A stretch of 64,000 nucleotides of DNA from JAYPHU01 sp038127535 (GTDB taxonomy: Bacteria; Pseudomonadota; Alphaproteobacteria; Rhodospirillales; UBA2165): positions 62,001 to 126,000 of the forward strand of contig JAYPHU010000001.1 in the NCBI GenBank assembly GCA_038127535.1. The letters are read 5' to 3'. The notes under the pieces are model-generated. The model was not told the DNA's origin and made no database searches. It was given only the letters and a program-made list of their open reading frames with translations. Below are positions 1 through 8,329 of this stretch, piece after piece (within the stretch, counting starts at the first letter, position 1; every line of letters starts with the position of its first letter). The position numbers and the translations under genes are program-made.

Positions 1-725
1 TTTCATCGGGCTACCCGTCCTACTGGCTGACTTACGACACGAATTCTCATGTGCGCCATGCAGAAATTGTCCGAACCGCCAGGGATCAGAGGCTGAGCCT
101 CTATATCGATTCCCGGATCGACGATACGTTCGAATATTCCGAAGTGACCGTATACGCCCCGGATCACCCCGGCATCTTCTCCAAGATCGCCGGCGTCATG
201 GCGATCTCCGGGGTGACCATCATGGACGCCAAAATCGCCACCATGTCGGACGGGATGGTTTTGGACAGTTTCTCCTTCCTGGACGCGACCGATTCCGCGG
301 TGACTCAGGACGACAAGATGAACCGCATTTTCCGCCGGATCGAAGACGTGCTGTCGGACAAGCTCCATCTCGTACAGGAATTGGAGAAAGCAAAGGCCAG
401 CCGGGTCACGAAACAGGATGACATGTTCAGCGTGGCCAGCCGGGTGATCGTCGACAACAACGCTAGCGCCACCGACACCGTCATTGAAGTGACCGGTCTG
501 GATCGGGCCGGCCTGCTTTATGATGTGACTGCGGCGATCACCGCACTGGGGCTCAAGATTTCCAGCGCGCACATCACCACCTTCGGCGAGGAAGCGGTCG
601 ATAGCTTCTACGTGAAGGATGTCTTCGGCCTCAAGGTCACCCACGATGATAAAATCAAGCAGATCAAGATCGCGCTCTTGGATGCGGTTGACGGAGATCG
701 GGCGCGCGCCATCGCGGCCGAGTAA
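1..725 (+). CDS. glnD: [Protein-PII] uridylyltransferase GlnD, C-terminal part
   Basis: The 5' end lies outside the window; the frame is open from base 3 (S-S-G-Y-P-S-Y-W-L) to TAA at 723-725, about 240 residues. Two ACT domains are visible: one near visible residues 46-120 (VTVYAPDHPGIFSKIAGVMA) and one near 157-231 (VTGLDRAGLLYDVTAAITAL). GlnD uridylylates and deuridylylates PII proteins in response to glutamine, and the C-terminal ACT pair is the glutamine sensor. The nucleotidyltransferase and HD domains must lie upstream. murJ follows 76 bases downstream on the same strand, a pairing common in alphaproteobacteria. Identification rests on the ACT pair, the SYW-type linker and this context. 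Confidence 0.93.
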   Translation, partial: SSGYPSYWLTYDTNSHVRHAEIVRTARDQRLSLYIDSRIDDTFEYSEVTVYAPDHPGIFSKIAGVMAISGVTIMDAKIATMSDGMVLDSFSFLDATDSAVTQDDKMNRIFRRIEDVLSDKLHLVQELEKAKASRVTKQDDMFSVASRVIVDNNASATDTVIEVTGLDRAGLLYDVTAAITALGLKISSAHITTFGEEAVDSFYVKDVFGLKVTHDDKIKQIKIALLDAVDGDRARAIAAE

Positions 726-801
726 CCCGCCCCAATTTCGCCAAAATTTTCAAATTTCTAACCTCTGGTCATGGAACTGGGGTTAAGGTAAACACGCGAC
801 C

Positions 802-2358
802 ATGTCACTGCTGCGCGCCATAACGACTGTTGGCGGCTTCACTATGCTGAGCCGAATTTTCGGATTTGTCCGGGATATTCTGGTCGCCGCCATCCTGGGT
901 GCGGGACCCTTGGCGGACGCGTTCTTTGTCGCGTTCAAATTGCCCAACCTGTTCCGCCGGCTGTTTGCCGAAGGCGCGTTCAACGCCGCCTTCGTGCCTC
1001 AGTTCGCCGGATTCTTGGAGGCGGATGGACGTGCGCGGGCGCAGGTCTTTGCCGAACAGGCCCTGGCGATTCTGCTTTGGAGCCTCTTGGTCTTCACCCT
1101 GTTGGTGGAAGTCGCCATGCCGATGATCCTGCTCGGTTTCGCGCCGGGCTTTGCCGATGATCCGGAACAGATCAGCCGCACTGTGGTCCTCACCCGACTG
1201 ACCTTTCCCTATCTGTTGTTTATCTCGCTGGTCTCATTGATGGCCGGCGTATTGAACTCGATTGGCAAGTTTGCCGCCGCCGCTGCAACGCCGATCCTCT
1301 TGAATATTTGCCTGATCGGCGCGATCCTCTGGCTGACGCCGTTCTTGCCCAGCGCGGCCCACGCCTTGGCCTGGGGTGTATGCGGAGCGGGCGCGCTCCA
1401 ATTTGTCTGGCTGCTGACCCATTGCGTCCGGGCCGGCGTGCCGCTGCGCCTGCGCCTGCCGAAACTGACCGACGACGTTAAGACCATGCTGAAACGCATT
1501 GTGCCGGTGGCTATCGGCGCCGGGGTCTATCAGATCAGCCTGTTGATCGATACGGTGATCGCGTCGCTACTGCCCTCGGGCTCGATCTCGTATCTGTTCT
1601 TTGCCGACCGGGTGAACCAGTTACCCATGGGCGTGGTCGGTGTGGCGGTCGGCACGGCGCTGCTGCCGCGTCTCTCCCGCCAGGTGCGCGCCGGCGATGA
1701 GGCGGGTGCGGACAACAGTATGAACCGGGCGTTGGAGTTTTCCTTATTTTTAGGGGTTCCTGCCGCCGCCGCACTAATTGTCCTCGCCCACCCGATCATC
1801 ACCGTCTTGTTTCAGCGGGGCGAGTTCGGCCCGGAACAGGCTATCGCTACCGCCGGCGCTCTGGCGATCTATGCGGCCGGCATCCCGGCCTATGTCATGG
1901 TCAAAGGACTGTCCGCCGGGTTCTTTGCGTGGGAGGACACGGCGACCCCTGTGAAAATCGGCCTGATCGCCGTCGCCGTCAATCTGGTGTTGAATCTGAT
2001 TCTGATGAAACCGTTCCTGCATTTGGGCATCGCCGCGGCCACGGCGGCTGCCGCCTGGCTAAACGTGATCCTGCTGGCAGTCATTCTATACCGCCGAGGC
2101 CACTTCCGGCCTGATGAGCGGCTTTTATCCCGGCTGAAAAGCATCCTGCTGGCGAGCGTGGTGATGGCGGCGGCGCTGATCTTCGGCATGCGGCCGTGGG
2201 GCGAGATATTGGACGGTGATGAACTGACCCGTGCCGGCGGTTTGGCGGTGCTGGTCGCTCTTGGGCTCGTGGTTTACGGCTTGCTGGCGCTGGTGCTCAG
2301 GATCGTGACCCCCGATGATCTGCGGCGGCTATTAACGAGGCGCACCGCAGATACTTGA
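802..2358 (+). CDS. murJ: Lipid II flippase MurJ (MviN)
   Basis: 518 residues, normal for the family. The N-terminus (TMLSRIFGFVRDILVAAILG) followed by AFKLPNLFRRLFAEGAFNAAFVP is the MurJ signature, and many hydrophobic segments are present, as expected for about 14 membrane helices. MurJ moves lipid-linked peptidoglycan precursor across the inner membrane for cell-wall synthesis. It begins at ATG 802 and ends in TGA. It sits between glnD and trpS on the same strand, the conserved alphaproteobacterial order. No internal disruption is visible. Confidence 0.96.
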   Translation: MSLLRAITTVGGFTMLSRIFGFVRDILVAAILGAGPLADAFFVAFKLPNLFRRLFAEGAFNAAFVPQFAGFLEADGRARAQVFAEQALAILLWSLLVFTLLVEVAMPMILLGFAPGFADDPEQISRTVVLTRLTFPYLLFISLVSLMAGVLNSIGKFAAAAATPILLNICLIGAILWLTPFLPSAAHALAWGVCGAGALQFVWLLTHCVRAGVPLRLRLPKLTDDVKTMLKRIVPVAIGAGVYQISLLIDTVIASLLPSGSISYLFFADRVNQLPMGVVGVAVGTALLPRLSRQVRAGDEAGADNSMNRALEFSLFLGVPAAAALIVLAHPIITVLFQRGEFGPEQAIATAGALAIYAAGIPAYVMVKGLSAGFFAWEDTATPVKIGLIAVAVNLVLNLILMKPFLHLGIAAATAAAAWLNVILLAVILYRRGHFRPDERLLSRLKSILLASVVMAAALIFGMRPWGEILDGDELTRAGGLAVLVALGLVVYGLLALVLRIVTPDDLRRLLTRRTADT

Positions 2359-2430
2359 CCTCGACCGGCAACGCCGTCATAACACCGGCCTTCTGGGAAC
2401 CACCAATATAAATATAAACGGATTTGCGCC

Positions 2431-3429
2431 ATGAGCCGCATCTTTTCGGGTATTCAGCCCACTGGCGATCTGCACCTCGGCAACTATCTGGGGGCGCTGA
2501 AGAACTGGGTGAACCTGCAGCACGATTATGAGTGCCTCTATTGCGTGGTGGATTTGCACGCCATCACCGTCTGGCAGGAGCCTGATGCGCTGGCGCCAGC
2601 GACGCGGGAAGTGACGGCCGGCCTGATCGCCTCGGGCCTGGATCCGGAAAAGAACATCATCTTCAATCAGAGCCAGGTCTCGGCCCATGCCGAACTGGCC
2701 TGGGTGTTCAACTGCGTGGCGCGGTTGGGCTGGCTGAACCGGATGACTCAGTTCAAGGAAAAGGCCGGCAAGCACCGGGAAAACGCCTCGGTAGGTCTTT
2801 ATGCCTATCCGAACCTGATGGCGGCGGATATCCTCTTATATCAGGCGACCCACGTGCCCGTGGGCGAGGACCAGAAACAGCACTTGGAACTCAGCCGGGA
2901 TATTGCCCAGAAGTTCAACAACGACTTTAACGTGGACCTGTTTCCCCTGCCTGAACCGCTGATCCTGGGCGAGGCGCCCCGGGTCATGTCGCTCCGCGAC
3001 GGTAAAAACAAAATGTCCAAGTCCGATCCGTCGGAAGCCTCCCGCATCAATTTGACCGATGACCGGGACGAAATTTCCAAGAAGATCAGGCGGGCGAAAA
3101 CGGACCCGGAGCCGTTCCCCGGCAAGCCCGAGGGGTTGGAAGGCCGGCCCGAGGCTTCCAACCTGATGGGGATTTATGCGGCGCTGGCGGACAAGTCTCT
3201 GGCGGAGGTGTGCCAAGCCTATGACGGCGCCCAGTTCTCCAAATTCAAGGAAGACCTGACCAACCTGGCGGTAGAGAAATTGGGCCCGATCGGCGACGAA
3301 ATGGCGCGCCTGGTGAAGGACCCCGGCTATCTGGATGGCGTTTTGGCCAGCGGCGCTACCCGCGCGCGGGAGATTGCCGATCCGATCCTTGCCGAGACGT
3401 ATAAGGCGGTTGGATTTCTGCGCGCCTAA
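2431..3429 (+). CDS. trpS: Tryptophan--tRNA ligase
   Basis: 332 residues, the usual size of bacterial TrpRS. The class I signatures are present: the HIGH-like motif TGDLHLGN at residues 11-18 and KMSKS at 194-198. The enzyme charges tRNA-Trp in the cytoplasm. The start is ATG 2431. The 72-base gap after murJ contains an AT-rich run just before the start. The stop TAA is followed within a few bases by two DnaA-box sequences, described separately. Confidence 0.97.
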   Translation: MSRIFSGIQPTGDLHLGNYLGALKNWVNLQHDYECLYCVVDLHAITVWQEPDALAPATREVTAGLIASGLDPEKNIIFNQSQVSAHAELAWVFNCVARLGWLNRMTQFKEKAGKHRENASVGLYAYPNLMAADILLYQATHVPVGEDQKQHLELSRDIAQKFNNDFNVDLFPLPEPLILGEAPRVMSLRDGKNKMSKSDPSEASRINLTDDRDEISKKIRRAKTDPEPFPGKPEGLEGRPEASNLMGIYAALADKSLAEVCQAYDGAQFSKFKEDLTNLAVEKLGPIGDEMARLVKDPGYLDGVLASGATRAREIADPILAETYKAVGFLRA

Positions 3430-3431
3430 CT

Positions 3432-3451
3432 TTTTCCACAATTTATCCACA
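3432..3451 (+). promoter_or_regulatory. Two adjacent DnaA boxes downstream of trpS
   Basis: TTTTCCACA (3432-3440) and the perfect consensus TTATCCACA (3443-3451) lie in the same orientation, start to start 11 bases apart, about one helical turn. They sit in the 141-base gap between trpS and the next gene. This is what the sequence shows; DnaA binding is inferred. I see no cluster of further strong boxes nearby, so a regulatory or DnaA-titrating site is likelier than an origin. Confidence 0.5.
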
Positions 3452-3570
3452 GGATGACCGCGAGCTGAGATTCGCCAAAAACTGTTGCGGATTTCCCATA
3501 GACAGGAATTCCGAACTTGAGGGGCGGAGCGAAACAGGGGGGATAACCCGTTGCATCGCTTTAAAAATTA

Positions 3571-4770
3571 ATGAACCAAAAAATTTCGGAAAATATCTAT
3601 AGCTCAGGAGACCGGGCCGCCGGTAGAATTCGCCGACCGCTAGGACTAGCAGCGGACCGTGTGCAGACTATAATCCGCTGGGTAAAGAGTTGTGTGCAAC
3701 GGCTGGGAATAAGAAGGACCGGCAAAGACATTGATCCCGATTATGGTACGCGAAGCCTCTCAGAGATGACGCTCTTCGAAAAGGCAACACTCGGCTTTCT
3801 CGGAGTAAGCGTATTGGCGCTGATGGTGTTTGCCGCCAGCTCGCCCATCGACCGAACCGCCTATGCGCCGCAGGCCAAGTTCCTGCCGCCTGAAGCCGTG
3901 CCTCAAGTCGAGGTGGCCGGTGAGTTAACCCTGCGCAGCATCCAGCGCAATCGGGCCAGTCTTACGGTCAGGTCGCTTCGCAAAACATTTTCCACGGTTA
4001 AATACGATTTCGATTCGGTCCAGGCCGGCGAAGAGGATGTGCCGCCCGTGTTCCTGATGTCCATGCCCAGTGATATCGGACATATCCGGGTGCCGGAACA
4101 GCGTAAGGAAATCTTCTTCCAAAGCGTGTTGCCGCTTATCCTCAAAGTAAATCAGGAAATTTTGGACAAGCGCCGCCGGGTTGCTGCATTGGCGGCCCAG
4201 GTCCGGCGCGCGGCCAAACTTCCGGCCGAGGAGCGGCTTTGGCTAGCGGCGATTTCCGAACAATATAAAACCCGGCGCAATGATTTTGCCGCGCTGCTGC
4301 GGCGGATCGACGTGGTGCCGCCGTCTTTGGCCCTCGCTCAGGCGGCAGAGGAAAGCGGCTGGGGTACGTCAAGATTCGTGCGCGAAGGCAATGCCTTGTT
4401 TGGCCAGTGGACCGTGGAAGAAGATGAAGACGGTCTGCTTCCCAGCCGGCGGGACCGGGGCAAGACCCACCGGGTTAAAGCCTTTGACTCCCTGTTGGAT
4501 GGTGTCCGCGCCTACGCCCGCAACCTGAACAGCCATCGCGCCTACCGGGCTATGCGGAGCCTCCGGGCAGACATGCGAAAAGCCGGCAGTGCGCTGAATG
4601 GTCTGGCCTTGTCCAGCTCGCTCAGCAGCTACTCCGCGCGGGGTGAAGAGTATGTGCGCTCACTGCAGGTCATCATCCGGACTAACCGGCTGCACAAATT
4701 GGACGGTGCGCGTCTGGGCGACAAGGTCGTAAGCCTGCCGGCGGAATTCCAGGCCAAACCCAGCATCTAA
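3571..4770 (+). CDS. Bax-like glucosaminidase-domain protein (putative peptidoglycan hydrolase)
   Basis: 399 residues. The N-terminal ~65 residues are polar and basic, followed by one hydrophobic segment near 66-85 (LGFLGVSVLALMVFAAS), consistent with a single-pass inner-membrane anchor and a periplasmic C-terminus. The region from about residue 250 carries the GH73/Bax hallmark ALAQAAEESGWGTSRFVREG with a presumed catalytic Glu, then ALFGQW and later AYARNLNSHRAYRAMR. The family cleaves N-acetylglucosaminyl bonds in peptidoglycan. The start ATG 3571 follows an AT-rich stretch. Two more cell-wall genes follow on the opposite strand. The substrate bond is inferred from the family. Confidence 0.8.
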   Translation: MNQKISENIYSSGDRAAGRIRRPLGLAADRVQTIIRWVKSCVQRLGIRRTGKDIDPDYGTRSLSEMTLFEKATLGFLGVSVLALMVFAASSPIDRTAYAPQAKFLPPEAVPQVEVAGELTLRSIQRNRASLTVRSLRKTFSTVKYDFDSVQAGEEDVPPVFLMSMPSDIGHIRVPEQRKEIFFQSVLPLILKVNQEILDKRRRVAALAAQVRRAAKLPAEERLWLAAISEQYKTRRNDFAALLRRIDVVPPSLALAQAAEESGWGTSRFVREGNALFGQWTVEEDEDGLLPSRRDRGKTHRVKAFDSLLDGVRAYARNLNSHRAYRAMRSLRADMRKAGSALNGLALSSSLSSYSARGEEYVRSLQVIIRTNRLHKLDGARLGDKVVSLPAEFQAKPSI

Positions 4771-4796
4771 AACAAAACGTTTCCAGGAAATGAGGG

Positions 4797-5828
4797 TCAG
4801 GGCACGACGAAGAGCGTGCCCAGCCAGTGCCAGCGGCCGCCGTCCGCCGGCAGGGTGCAGTTGATCCGGGTACGGCCCTCGCCGAACGGCCGGCTCGGCC
4901 GAATCTCGATCCGGGTCTCGCCCAGCCGGGTAACCGGCACCCGGCCCTCCCCCGAGACGAAGCAGTTCATTTGGCCCAGGTTTTTGAGGGGCCGAGCTAC
5001 GGTAAAGCCGAAATGGGGCGGATTTATGCTACCCACTTTGGTATCCAGGGGCGTGAAGTCCTTGGCCGGTAGGGGCAGGGCGTTGATCACCAGCTTTAAC
5101 CGGTTAAGGTTGCCGAAGTTCTCATTCAGGGCGAAGCGGGGGATATAAGTCAGATCGGTCATCGGACCGATAGCCCCCGAATGTTGACCAAAGACAAAGG
5201 CGTAGCCGGCTTCATCCACCACTTTTTTGACGTCCAGTCCGCTTTCCCCATAGGGATAGGCGAAGAGCGTGGGCGTCTTTCCCAGTTCCTTCTTCAGCCG
5301 TTTGTTGGACCGGGTGATCTCGTCCTGGTTTCGGGCCTCATCGGCCAGCACCATATGCAGATGACTGCCCGTATGCGCGCCGATTTCGGCCCCCGCTTTA
5401 TGCATTTCCCGGATTTGATCCCAACTCAGATGGCCGTCCGTGCCCCGGTCGATCGGATCGGTGGAGATAAATATGGTGAATGGCAAGCCGGCCTTGCGGA
5501 ACCGGGGCCATGCCTCGGCATAGATGGACCGGTAGCCGTCGTCGATGGTGATTCCGACGGCGCGCTCCGGCAATGCCTTGCCGTCCCGAATTCGGGTCAT
5601 GATGTCTTCCACTGGTAGAACCGTGTAGCCACCGCTGGTCAATTCCTGGATGTGCGCCTCAAGCTGCTCGATCTTAATGTTGGTGGACGGATAGGCGCTC
5701 TCGCCGAAGCGGTGATACATCAGGATCACGGCCGAGTCAGCGGCAAGTCCGATGGCCGGCCATCCGGCCAGGCTGAGATAAAGACCTAGGGCAAGAGCAG
5801 CAAGATTTCTGTGTATGGGCTCTTTCAT
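4797..5828 (-). CDS. Polysaccharide deacetylase family protein, exported
   Basis: 343 residues. An N-terminal signal peptide is evident (LAALALGLYLSLAGWPAIGLA, then ADS). The NodB homology domain follows: motif 1 as ITIDDGY near residue 93, motif 2 as GAHTGSH with the H-x3-H metal pair near 152-157, and FAYPYGE further on. Members remove N- or O-acetyl groups from peptidoglycan, chitin-like or exopolysaccharide chains in the periplasm. About 110 C-terminal residues lie beyond the NodB domain and look beta-rich, possibly carbohydrate binding. Its ATG overlaps the TGA of the upstream dipeptidase (ATGA at 5825-5828), implying translational coupling. The real substrate is unknown. Confidence 0.85.
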   Translation of the reverse strand: MKEPIHRNLAALALGLYLSLAGWPAIGLAADSAVILMYHRFGESAYPSTNIKIEQLEAHIQELTSGGYTVLPVEDIMTRIRDGKALPERAVGITIDDGYRSIYAEAWPRFRKAGLPFTIFISTDPIDRGTDGHLSWDQIREMHKAGAEIGAHTGSHLHMVLADEARNQDEITRSNKRLKKELGKTPTLFAYPYGESGLDVKKVVDEAGYAFVFGQHSGAIGPMTDLTYIPRFALNENFGNLNRLKLVINALPLPAKDFTPLDTKVGSINPPHFGFTVARPLKNLGQMNCFVSGEGRVPVTRLGETRIEIRPSRPFGEGRTRINCTLPADGGRWHWLGTLFVVP

Positions 5829-6430
5829 CTAGTGGCCGCCACCTCGGTTGCCGGCATCATCGGCTCGTCCAAAACGGAATCGCTAAGCAGCGGATAGCTC
5901 CGGGAATTAAACAGTTGATAGTGCCACCACTCATTCCGGTAAAAATCCCAGCCCGCCGTGGTCATGATCCCCATCAGAATGTGCCGGTTCCGCTGGGCTT
6001 CTCTTGATATCCCGGTGTTGCCGTGATGGGACAAGGGCGTGAATGCATCGAACCCGGTCCCCATTTCCAGTTCATTTCCATTCCCGTCGATCAAGGTCAG
6101 GTCCACCGCCACCCCCCGGGAATGGGGAGAGCCCCGCCCGGGATCAGCGAGAAACTCAGGATCGGGCGTATGGTTCCACATCACCCATTGGGCTTCCGCC
6201 GGCCGGTAGGCGTCGAAAATTTTGACGCCCAGCCCAAGCTCCCTGGCGAGGGCGACGGACTGCGCCAGGCAGGCGGCCGCTTCCGGATGCAGATAACAGC
6301 CCGCACGAGCGTAGATCGGCCTCCCGGTAAAGTTCTCGGCGGTCGCATACGCGATCTCCAATTGAACGCCATGAGATTCGAGAGTGATGGGGACAAGGGA
6401 CATTGTCGCGAGGTAATTCCTGAACGGCAC
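5825..6430 (-). CDS. D-alanyl-D-alanine dipeptidase (VanX/DdpX family)
   Basis: 201 residues from a GTG at 6430; an ATG ten codons in (6403) is an alternative start, and neither has a strong Shine-Dalgarno. VanX-family catalytic residues are all present: DAYRP with Arg76, SPHSRGVAVD giving His103 and Asp110 as zinc ligands, and NEWWH giving Glu167 and His170. The enzyme hydrolyses free D-Ala-D-Ala. No signal peptide is visible, so a cytoplasmic role in dipeptide recycling is likely; no vanHA neighbours suggest glycopeptide resistance. It is translationally coupled to the deacetylase and divergent from tsaB. Confidence 0.87.
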   Translation of the reverse strand: MPFRNYLATMSLVPITLESHGVQLEIAYATAENFTGRPIYARAGCYLHPEAAACLAQSVALARELGLGVKIFDAYRPAEAQWVMWNHTPDPEFLADPGRGSPHSRGVAVDLTLIDGNGNELEMGTGFDAFTPLSHHGNTGISREAQRNRHILMGIMTTAGWDFYRNEWWHYQLFNSRSYPLLSDSVLDEPMMPATEVAATR

Positions 6431-6530
6431 CCATCAAAGGGTGATTTTGTGAGACCCAGGGAGTATAACGGCTTCGCGATCCAAGGGGAAACGTGTTGCC
6501 CAGATTTACGATCTTTGCGGATGTCCCGGC

Positions 6531-7220
6531 ATGAAGCTCCTGGCCATTGATACGGCTGGGGCGGTGTGCGCCGTTGCTGTGCGAACCGGCGGCGAGACCA
6601 TGGCACTGGAGTCCGAAGCGATGGACCGGGGCCAGGCGGAAGAGTTGATGCCGATGATTGGCCGGGTGATGACCGCCGCTGGGTGGGGTTTTTCGGATTT
6701 AGATCAGATCGCCGTCACCGTTGGGCCCGGCTCGTTTACCGGACTTCGCATCGGCCTGGCGGCGGCGCGCGGCCTGGCATTGGCGTCGGCAGTTCCGGTG
6801 GGCGGCGTTTCCAGCTTCGATGTGGCCGCCCGGGGCGCGCGGGACTCAGCTTCCGTAGCAGGTCTGCTGGCCGTCGTGCTTGAGACCAAGCGGGCCGACT
6901 ATTACGCACGGCTTTACGATCCCGCTGGGGCCCCGTTGGATGACGGCGTCGCGCTGGACGATGATGATCTGGCGGCGCGGCTCAAGGAACTGGGATCAGA
7001 GCTGCTTCCCATTTGCCTCGCCGGTGATGCGGCGGTCCGGTCCATGGGCAACCTGGAGGGCCGGCTGGAACAGCAGATTGTGGTGGCCCCAGAACCTACC
7101 CGCCCGGCAATTGAAACCGTGGCCGCGCTGGCGGAGGAAACGCCTTTAAGGGGTGGCGCGCTTATGCCGGCGGACCCGGTCTATATCCGTCCGCCCGACG
7201 TGCGCCTGCCGTCTGCATGA
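6531..7220 (+). CDS. tsaB: tRNA threonylcarbamoyladenosine biosynthesis protein TsaB
   Basis: 229 residues. The N-terminus MKLLAIDTAGAVCAVAV and the segment VTVGPGSFTGLRIGLAAARGLA are the TsaB signatures of the ASKHA fold. TsaB is the non-catalytic partner of TsaD in the complex that makes t6A at position 37 of ANN-decoding tRNAs. Its TGA overlaps the ATG of rimI by four bases (7217-7220), so the pair is probably translationally coupled, a frequent bacterial arrangement. Confidence 0.95.
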   Translation: MKLLAIDTAGAVCAVAVRTGGETMALESEAMDRGQAEELMPMIGRVMTAAGWGFSDLDQIAVTVGPGSFTGLRIGLAAARGLALASAVPVGGVSSFDVAARGARDSASVAGLLAVVLETKRADYYARLYDPAGAPLDDGVALDDDDLAARLKELGSELLPICLAGDAAVRSMGNLEGRLEQQIVVAPEPTRPAIETVAALAEETPLRGGALMPADPVYIRPPDVRLPSA

Positions 7221-7660
7221 TCATTCTACCCATCTCCTCCGTCCATGCCGGGGTGGTCGCCGAACTGCATTCGGTGAGTTTCGGCGAGGACTGGCCCGAA
7301 GACCAGGTCGCCGCCATGTTGGCGACGCCGGGCGCCTTCGGGTTTATCGCAAACCTGGAAGACGAGCCGGCAGGATTTGTGGCGTGCCGAGCCAGCGGCG
7401 ATGAGTGCGAGTTGCTGAGCATCGGAGTCATCCCGGCCTGGCGGCGTACAGGGCTTGCGCAAGGTTTGTGGGAGTCGGCCATAACTGAAGCCAGGCGCCG
7501 TGCCGTCGGCAATCTGTACTTGGAAGTCGCAGAGGACAACCTCCCGGCAATTTCTTTTTATACAACAAATGGATGCAAAAATTACGGATCGAGAAAGTCG
7601 TATTATCGTAGGCTCGCTGGGCGAGTTGACGGATTGCTATTTCGGCTCGCCTTGGATTGA
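7217..7660 (+). CDS. rimI: Ribosomal protein S18-alanine N-acetyltransferase RimI (GNAT)
   Basis: 147 residues. The GNAT core is clear: IGVIPAWRRTGLAQGLWE matches the acetyl-CoA binding motif (Q/RxxGxG/A), followed by LYLEVAEDNLPAISFYTTNGC and the SYYRR segment typical of RimI. RimI acetylates the N-terminal alanine of ribosomal protein S18. It overlaps tsaB by ATGA. From about 7550 onward base composition becomes noticeably more AT-rich, running into the AT-rich mucR upstream region. Confidence 0.88.
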   Translation: MIILPISSVHAGVVAELHSVSFGEDWPEDQVAAMLATPGAFGFIANLEDEPAGFVACRASGDECELLSIGVIPAWRRTGLAQGLWESAITEARRRAVGNLYLEVAEDNLPAISFYTTNGCKNYGSRKSYYRRLAGRVDGLLFRLALD

Positions 7661-7715
7661 GGTGAAATTTATTAAAAATATCTATCTAAAGTAGCATATT
7701 GCAACAAACCGACAT

Positions 7716-7745
7716 TTGCCTTAGTAAAAGGAAATCTTTTATATT
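7716..7745 (+). promoter_or_regulatory. Candidate mucR promoter in an AT-rich island
   Basis: TTGCCT at 7716-7721 and TATATT at 7740-7745 are separated by 18 bases and resemble a sigma-70 promoter. They lie in the 188-base AT-rich gap (7661-7848) before mucR. MucR/Ros proteins are known to bind AT-rich DNA with T-A steps and often repress themselves, so this island may also hold the autoregulatory sites. No transcript evidence is available. Confidence 0.4.
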
Positions 7746-7848
7746 AATGACAGATTAAATATTCGTTTGGCTGGTGAATTAAAAGTCAGAAGCAAAATAC
7801 GCTGTTTGTTTTATTTTTCAACAGATGGGTGACGGCAGAGGAAAAAAT

Positions 7849-8262
7849 ATGGCCGACCAGGACAATCATAGCGAACTGCTGGAACTTACGACAGAAATTG
7901 TCGCGGCGCATGTGAGCAACAATACCTTGGTGGTGAACGATTTGCCCCAATTAATCCAGGACGTTTATGCAACCCTGGCAAACGTGGGCGATGCGGCCGG
8001 TCTGTCTGAAAAACCCCAGCCCACTGTGTCGGTGAAGAAGTCCGTCACGCCCGATTACATCATTTGTCTGGAAGACGGCAAACAGCTGAAGATGCTGAAA
8101 CGGCACCTGAAGACGGCTTACAACATGACGCCGGAAGAATACCGGGAGCGTTGGAATCTCCCCCGGGATTATCCGATGGTGGCCCCCAACTACGCGAAAC
8201 ACCGCAGTGAGCTGGCCAAAGAGATCGGTCTCGGCAAGAAGGCCCGCCGTGGCCGCTCTTGA
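7849..8262 (+). CDS. mucR: MucR/Ros-family zinc-finger transcriptional regulator
   Basis: 137 residues from ATG 7849. I prefer this start over the in-frame ATG at 7825 because AGAGGA lies at normal spacing before it. The C-terminal half holds the Ros/MucR prokaryotic zinc finger (ICLEDGKQLKMLKRHLKTAYNM) followed by MTPEEYRERWNLPRDYPMVAP. In this finger the second expected Cys is Asp (C-L-E-D), as seen in many MucR proteins. The family organises AT-rich promoters and controls exopolysaccharide, motility and cell-cycle genes in alphaproteobacteria. It sits between rimI and fur, a familiar order in the class. Confidence 0.92.
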   Translation: MADQDNHSELLELTTEIVAAHVSNNTLVVNDLPQLIQDVYATLANVGDAAGLSEKPQPTVSVKKSVTPDYIICLEDGKQLKMLKRHLKTAYNMTPEEYRERWNLPRDYPMVAPNYAKHRSELAKEIGLGKKARRGRS

Positions 8263-8329
8263 TCCTGAGGCTGCTGGTGGTATCATCGCTGCTCACTCCA
8301 GAGGGGCGGTTGTATTCTATCAATAACGG

